A stretch of 64,000 nucleotides of DNA. It comes from Mycobacterium paraterrae (lineage in GTDB: Bacteria; Actinomycetota; Actinomycetes; Mycobacteriales; Mycobacteriaceae). The notes beneath the pieces are model-generated. The model had not been told where the DNA came from. It did no database searches and saw only the letters and a program-made list of their open reading frames with translations. The number at the start of each line of letters is the position of its first letter. Positions within the stretch are counted from its first letter, which is position 1. This document shows positions 59,852 to 64,000 of this stretch, piece by piece. The position numbers and the translations under genes are program-made. Where the stretch lies: contig NZ_CP092488.2 in NCBI RefSeq assembly GCF_022430545.2, positions 4,216,001 through 4,280,000 of the forward strand. The letters are read 5' to 3'.

Positions 59852-60160
59852 GTGACATTGCGCGTCGTTCCAGAGGGCCTGCAGGCCGCCAGCGCGCGCA
59901 TTGAAGCCCTGACGGCCCGACTAGCGTCCGCTCAGGCCGCGGCGGCGCCGGTCATCACCGCGGTGCTGCCGGCGGCGGCCGATCCGGTCTCGGTGCACAC
60001 CGCCGCCGGGTTCAGCGTTCGCGGCGGCCAGCATGCACTCGCGGTGGCCCAAGGTGGCGAGGAGCTCGGTCGTTCGGGCGTCGGTGTCGCGGACTCGGGC
60101 GCCGGATACGCCGCAGGCGACGCAGCGGCAGCGGCGTCGTACTCGGGCGTCTGGGGCTGA
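59852..60160 (+). CDS. PE family protein (PE5-like)
   Basis: A 102-aa PE protein consisting of the PE domain only. It starts MTLRVVPEGLQAASARIEAL, as PE5 of ESX-3 does. The C-terminal type VII export signal YxxxD is present as GYAAGDAAAAASY. PE proteins form helical heterodimers with PPE proteins for secretion. The GTG at 59852 has GGAGGG upstream. The PPE gene follows after 2 nt. Confidence 0.92.
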   Translation: MTLRVVPEGLQAASARIEALTARLASAQAAAAPVITAVLPAAADPVSVHTAAGFSVRGGQHALAVAQGGEELGRSGVGVADSGAGYAAGDAAAAASYSGVWG

Positions 60161-60162
60161 CA

Positions 60163-61806
60163 ATGACGGCGCCCGTCTACATGGCTGCGCCACCAGAGGT
60201 GCACTCCACGTTGTTGAGCAGCGGCCCCGGGCCCAGCTCGCTACTCGCGGCCGCGGGGGCCTGGAATTCGCTGAGCGCCGAATACACCTCTATCGCCGAG
60301 GAACTCAGCACGGTGTTGGCCGAGGTGCAAGCGGGCGCCTGGCAGGGTCCGAGCGCCGAGTCGTTCGTCTCGGCCTACGTCCCCTACCTGGCATGGCTGA
60401 CGAAGGCGAGCGCCGAGAGCTCCGTGGCGGCTACCCAACACGAGACCGCAGCCGCTGCCTACACCGCTGCGCTGGCGGCCATGCCGACGATGCCGGAGCT
60501 GGCCACCAACCACATCGTGCACGGCGTGCTGCAAGCCACCAACTTCTTTGGCATCAACACGATTCCGATCGCAGTCAACGAAGCCGACTACGCCCGGATG
60601 TGGGTCCAGGCCGCCACCACGATGAGCACGTACCAGGCCGTCGCCGACACCGCTGTCGCGGCGACCCCGACCACCGACACCGCGCCTCCGATTCTCAAAT
60701 CCGATGCCGCGCAACCGGCGGACAGCTCCGACGATGACGGTGGGGACAACCCGCTGGGACTCCCGCAGTGGCTCGTGGACGATCTGGAGAAACTTGGTAT
60801 CGGCAACAGCCAGCTCGCCCACGACCCCACGGTCGACACACCTTTTGACGACGCGCTTGCACAGTGGCTGCAGAACTTCGGCTACAACTGGGATCCCGCG
60901 GCGGGCACTCTCAACGGGGCAACCTACGACGCTTACACCAATCCGGGCCAGGTCTCGTTCTGGGTCGCTCGCGCACTCGAGCTCACCGAAGACTTCCAGT
61001 ACTTCGGCCAACTGCTGCAACAGAATCCGATCGAAGCCATCCAATGGTTCATCAGCTGGCAACTGTTCGACTTTCCCACCCACATCCTGGAGGTCGCAAG
61101 CTTCCTGTCGCAGAACCCGGCGCTGTTCGTCGCCTTTGCCCCCGCACTGAGTCCCCTCGCGGCCAGCGGCGCGGGACTAGCCGGCCTCGCGGCATTGGCA
61201 CAACCGGTAATTCCTTTGGCTCCAATCGATTCCGTGGCAATGACGCCGCTGTTGTCGGTGGCGGCGCCAGCCCCGGCAGTGCTCGCCTCGTCGGTTGCGC
61301 CCAGCGCGCCGGCGCCTTCACCCACATCGGCGACCGCCGCGAGCGCCCCAGCCGCGACCTCGACGCCGACCGCCCCTTCCGCACCAGGTGCCGGACCCGG
61401 CTTCACACCGCCTTACATCGTCGGGGGACCAACCATCGGGTCAGCGCTCAGCGCCCAGGCCAAGAGCCAGGAGCCGACGTCCCGAGGCTCCTCGAAGGCG
61501 CCGGAGATGGCCGCGGCGGCCGCCGCTGCCGCGGCGAAGCGTCCGACCCGGCGGCGTCGCCGAACCACGACGCGCGATCGTTACGACGACTTCGCTGACA
61601 TGAACGTCGATGTCGATCCCGAATGGAATCCTGTGACGGAGTCGTCGGATCGCGGCGCGGGTCCGCTGGGATTCTCGGGGACCGTGTCGAAGGCCGGTGA
61701 ACAGGCGTCAGGATTGGCTACGCTGAGCGACGACGGTTTCGGAAACGGGCCGACGATGCCGATGCTGCCGAACACCTGGCCTGCGGAAGAGTCGCCGGCC
61801 GACTGA
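60163..61806 (+). CDS. PPE family protein, PPW subfamily (PPE4-like), PE partner
   Basis: A 547-aa PPE protein. It starts MTAPVYMAAPPEVHSTLLSS, with AGAWQGPSAESFVSAY and NFFGINTIPIAVNEADYARM, a Pro/Ala/Ser-rich linker, a basic patch (RPTRRRRRTTTRDRYDD) and the PPW end GPLGFSGT with PMLPNTW. It is the natural dimer partner of the PE encoded 2 nt upstream. PE5-PPE4 of ESX-3 is involved in iron uptake from siderophores, so a metal-uptake role is a reasonable inference. Confidence 0.92.
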   Translation: MTAPVYMAAPPEVHSTLLSSGPGPSSLLAAAGAWNSLSAEYTSIAEELSTVLAEVQAGAWQGPSAESFVSAYVPYLAWLTKASAESSVAATQHETAAAAYTAALAAMPTMPELATNHIVHGVLQATNFFGINTIPIAVNEADYARMWVQAATTMSTYQAVADTAVAATPTTDTAPPILKSDAAQPADSSDDDGGDNPLGLPQWLVDDLEKLGIGNSQLAHDPTVDTPFDDALAQWLQNFGYNWDPAAGTLNGATYDAYTNPGQVSFWVARALELTEDFQYFGQLLQQNPIEAIQWFISWQLFDFPTHILEVASFLSQNPALFVAFAPALSPLAASGAGLAGLAALAQPVIPLAPIDSVAMTPLLSVAAPAPAVLASSVAPSAPAPSPTSATAASAPAATSTPTAPSAPGAGPGFTPPYIVGGPTIGSALSAQAKSQEPTSRGSSKAPEMAAAAAAAAAKRPTRRRRRTTTRDRYDDFADMNVDVDPEWNPVTESSDRGAGPLGFSGTVSKAGEQASGLATLSDDGFGNGPTMPMLPNTWPAEESPAD

Positions 61807-61854
61807 AAGTTTCTGTCTAGCAACGTTAATCGGGTCAGGAAAGGATTTTCGCGA

Positions 61855-62148
61855 ATGAGTATGTTGGATGCCCACATTCCGCAGTTGGTGGCGTCGCAGT
61901 CGGCGTTCGGCGCGAAGGCGGGTTTGATGCGCTCGACGATCGGTCAGGCCGAGCAGGAAGCGTTGTCGGCGCAGGCGTTTCATGCCGGTGACGGTGCTGC
62001 GGCGTTTCAGGCCGCGCATGCCCGGTTCGTGGCGGCGGCGGCGAAGGTGAATTCGCTGTTAGACATCGCTCAGGCGAATCTGGGTGACGCTGCGGGTACG
62101 TATGTGGCCGCCGACAGCGCTGCGGCGAGCAGCTACCCGGGTTTTTAG
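61855..62148 (+). CDS. EsxG/EsxS-like WXG100 protein
   Basis: A 97-aa ESX-3-type substrate, nearly the same as EsxG (TB9.8): MLDAHIPQLVASQSAFGAK, AFHAGDGAAAFQAAHARF and the export motif YVAAD in GTYVAADSAAAS. It forms a heterodimer with the EsxH-like protein of the next gene. The ATG at 61855 follows AGGAAAGGA. Together with the PE and PPE genes it repeats the PE5-PPE4-esxG-esxH order of ESX-3. Confidence 0.93.
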   Translation: MSMLDAHIPQLVASQSAFGAKAGLMRSTIGQAEQEALSAQAFHAGDGAAAFQAAHARFVAAAAKVNSLLDIAQANLGDAAGTYVAADSAAASSYPGF

Positions 62149-62160
62149 AAAGGACTTGTG

Positions 62161-62451
62161 ATGTCACAGATCATGTACAACTACCCGGCGATGCTGGCGC
62201 ATTCGGCGGATATGGCGGGCTATGCGGGCACTATCCAGAGCTTGGGTGCCGACATCTCTGCTGAGCAGGCTGCGTTGCAGTCGGCGTGGCAGGGTGACAC
62301 CGGGTTGAGCTACCAGGCGTGGCAGGCGCAGTGGAATCAGGCGCTGGAGCAATTGGTGTTGTCGTACCGGGCGATGGCCAGCACGCACGAGAGCAACACG
62401 ACCTCGATGCTGGCCCGTGACTCGGCCGAAGGCGCCAAGTGGGGCGGCTAG
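62161..62451 (+). CDS. EsxH/EsxR-like WXG100 protein (TB10.4 family)
   Basis: A 96-aa partner of the preceding protein. It starts MSQIMYNYPAMLAHSADMAG and carries the WxG turn in QSAWQGDTGLSYQAWQAQW, ending DSAEGAKWGG. EsxG-EsxH of ESX-3 bind zinc and act in metal uptake and host interaction. This is a paralogous pair away from an ESX-3 core. The ATG at 62161 follows AAAGGAC. It ends immediately next to the stop of qor. Confidence 0.93.
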   Translation: MSQIMYNYPAMLAHSADMAGYAGTIQSLGADISAEQAALQSAWQGDTGLSYQAWQAQWNQALEQLVLSYRAMASTHESNTTSMLARDSAEGAKWGG

Positions 62452-63432
62452 TCAAGGCGTAAGCACGATCGATCCGATGGTCTGACGGCCCTGCAAGTCA
62501 CGATGCGCCTGTGCGGCATCGGCCAGCGGGTAGCGGTGGCTCACTTCCACGCTCAGCGAACCATCGGCGATCGCGTCGAACAATTCGCCTGCGCGCCAAG
62601 CGAATTCTTCGCCGGTCCGGGTGAAGTGCACGAGCCCCGGCCGGGTTAGGAAAACCGAACCGGCCGCGTTGAGCCGTTGCGGGTCGACGGGGGGCACCGG
62701 CCCGCTGGACGCGCCGAACAACGCCAGCGTTCCCCGCACCGCGAGGCTGGCCAGGCTGGCATCGAACGTGCTCGCCCCGACGCCGTCGTACACCGCTGCC
62801 ACTCCGTCGCCCGCGGTCAGTTCGCGGATCTGCGCGCCGAATGCCTCCGCGTCGTCGCCCGGATAGTCCAGCACCTCGCTGGCCCCAGCCCGCCGCGACC
62901 GCTCGGCCTTTTCCGGTGTCGACACGGTCGTGATCACGCGAGCGCCTCGATGCGTCAGCCATTGCGTCAGGATCAGGCCGACTCCGCCGGCACCCGCGTG
63001 CACCAGCACGGTGTCACCGGCCTGGACGGCGTACACCGAGGTGATCAAGTAGTGCGCGGTCAGGCCCTTCAGCAAGGCCGCGGCGGCGACGTCCAAGCCG
63101 ATACCGGTTGGCACGGGAGCCGCGAATTTCGCCGGGGCGGTACTGAATTCGGCGTAGGAGCCGGACGAGGCGACGGCGGTGACGACCCGGTCGCCGACGC
63201 TGTGTTCGGTCACGCCGTCGCCGACGGCGGCCACCGTCCCGGCCACTTCGTTGCCCAGCACGAATGGCACCTGGCGCGGATAAGCGCCTGACCGGAAATA
63301 GGTGTCGATGTAGTTGACGCCGATCGCCTCGGCCTGAATCAGAACCTCACCCGGTCCCGGGGACGGCTGCGGCCGCTCGACATAGCGCAGGACTTCGGGA
63401 CCGCCGGTTTCGCCAACTTCGATTGCGTGCAT
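62452..63432 (-). CDS. qor: NADPH:quinone oxidoreductase (MDR family)
   Basis: A 326-aa zinc-free medium-chain reductase reducing quinones with NADPH. Motifs are GVNYIDTYFRSGAYPRQ, VLGNEVAGTVAAVGDGV, ALLKGLTAHYLITSVYAV, the Rossmann site VLVHAGAGGVGLILTQW and VYDGVGASTFDASLASL. It matches the qor gene (Rv1454c position) of M. tuberculosis. The ATG at 63432 (MHAIEVGETGG) is the family start. It is divergent from the last gene. Confidence 0.94.
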   Translation of the reverse strand: MHAIEVGETGGPEVLRYVERPQPSPGPGEVLIQAEAIGVNYIDTYFRSGAYPRQVPFVLGNEVAGTVAAVGDGVTEHSVGDRVVTAVASSGSYAEFSTAPAKFAAPVPTGIGLDVAAAALLKGLTAHYLITSVYAVQAGDTVLVHAGAGGVGLILTQWLTHRGARVITTVSTPEKAERSRRAGASEVLDYPGDDAEAFGAQIRELTAGDGVAAVYDGVGASTFDASLASLAVRGTLALFGASSGPVPPVDPQRLNAAGSVFLTRPGLVHFTRTGEEFAWRAGELFDAIADGSLSVEVSHRYPLADAAQAHRDLQGRQTIGSIVLTP

Positions 63433-63463
63433 GCCCACTATCATCCGCAGGCATGGAGTCCGC

Positions 63464-64000
63464 ATGAAGTTGGCCCGTCCAGACATTCGTCATCCCCGGA
63501 TCGTGCTGGCCGGCTCTGCGGACGGTGACGATGCCGGTCTGGAGGGGGCACTGCGTCGGCGTGGCCTGCACGCGCACTGGTTGGCCTGGGACGATCCGCG
63601 CACGCTGGACGCCGACCTGGTGATCCTTCGGGATAGCAGCGATCGCGCCGAGTTTTTGGCATGGACGACGCGGGTGGCCAACCTGCTCAATGCGCCAGAG
63701 GTCGTCGCCTGGAACGTCGGCCGCCGTCATCAGCGCGACCTTGGCCGCGCCGGCGTACCTGTGTTGCGCGGTCGCCGCCCCTCGCGCGCTGCGGTACGCA
63801 CGGCGCTGGTGTTTCTCGGGGGAGTGCAGTCTCACGCGTTCGTCGAGAATGCGGTGGTGGACGCCGATTTCGAGCTCTGGGAACTCGGGCAAGCCGCCCT
63901 GCAGGCCGCGGCCGACCACGTCGGTATCGGAGTGGAGGAGCTGCTGTATGCCCGCGCGGACGTGGTCGAAGACGCCGGCGACGCCGAACTCGCCGAGTTG
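63464..64000 (+). CDS. ATP-grasp-like protein (Rv1455 type), right end missing and possibly internally deleted
   Basis: Begins at ATG 63464 and is still open at the right edge (179 codons). The N-terminal pre-ATP-grasp part is seen as HPRIVLAGSADGDDAGLEGA, ADLVILRDSSDRAEFLAW and NAPEVVAWNVGRRHQRDLG. The later ATP-grasp part is ALVFLGGVQSHAF with FELWELGQAALQAAADHVG. Only about 16 residues lie between AGVP and ALVFLGG, where I expect the 80-100-residue nucleotide-binding middle. The gene may be a shortened, inactive form. Confidence 0.7.
   Translation, partial: MKLARPDIRHPRIVLAGSADGDDAGLEGALRRRGLHAHWLAWDDPRTLDADLVILRDSSDRAEFLAWTTRVANLLNAPEVVAWNVGRRHQRDLGRAGVPVLRGRRPSRAAVRTALVFLGGVQSHAFVENAVVDADFELWELGQAALQAAADHVGIGVEELLYARADVVEDAGDAELAEL

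Overview
The window is chromosomal DNA of a Mycobacterium, most likely a slow-growing non-tuberculous species. The evidence is high G+C coding DNA with many GTG starts, lipobox lipoproteins, PE/PPE and Esx proteins, a 13E12-family HNH gene with a mycobacterial SOS box, and MIRU-like coupled mini-ORFs. As I remember the M. tuberculosis map, gene order follows the lipH-lipI-priA-fmt-fmu-rpe-ribG-p55-lprG-ribC-ribA2-ribH-uvrC-rapZ-cuvA-whiA-gap-pgk-tpiA-secG-pgl-opcA-zwf-tal-tkt-ctaB-qor region. Several accessory blocks are inserted into this backbone. The species itself cannot be fixed from the sequence alone. || Layout. 1-3885: two tandem HSL-type esterases (minus), a YhhN membrane protein and a motif-degenerate PriA. 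3886-7789: two tiny coupled genes, an LpqN/LpqT-like lipoprotein, a short (651 aa) aconitase and a membrane protein. 7842-12865: fmt-rsmB, a SHOCT protein, and rpe-ribD. 12905-20126: an envelope block with three lipoproteins (one an active/pseudo-enzyme metallopeptidase duplication), a TM2 protein, a 1024-aa BTAD/AAA regulator and a PH-like protein. 20110-26617: p55-lprG (lipid/drug export), ribE, two small exported proteins, then ribBA-ribH-PH protein. 26694-33195: SOS-controlled 13E12 gene, then uvrC-rapZ-cuvA-whiA. 33192-43176: an exported protein, a large membrane protein, glycolytic gap-pgk-tpiA, three tandem secreted pepsin-like aspartic proteases, and secG. 43256-54383: ppc, a coiled-coil protein, the pentose-phosphate operon tkt-tal-zwf-opcA-pgl (minus) and ctaB. 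54484-62451: an ESX-3-substrate satellite locus. 62452-64000: qor and a partial ATP-grasp-like gene. || How genes work together. Riboflavin synthesis is spread over ribD, ribE, ribBA and ribH. The oxidative and non-oxidative pentose-phosphate enzymes form one coupled minus-strand operon. Triose glycolysis forms another operon on the plus strand. LprG and P55 form an envelope lipid/drug export pair. UvrC, RapZ, CuvA and WhiA form a coupled chain. || The most unusual region is 54384-62451. It holds three PPE4-like genes, a PE5-like gene and EsxG/EsxH-like genes. A Zur-box-like palindrome lies before the PE gene and a CsoR/RicR-like palindrome before the first PPE gene. One PPE gene is translationally coupled (TGATG twice) to a JmjC/cupin oxygenase and a sulfotransferase-like gene. 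This looks like a metal-responsive ESX-3 cargo locus carrying its own candidate modifying enzymes. Other highlights are four MIRU-like coupled mini-ORF insertions, the triplicated PE-less PecA-like proteases, and recurrent leaderless promoters (TANNNT-like, 6-7 nt, then ATG/GTG).
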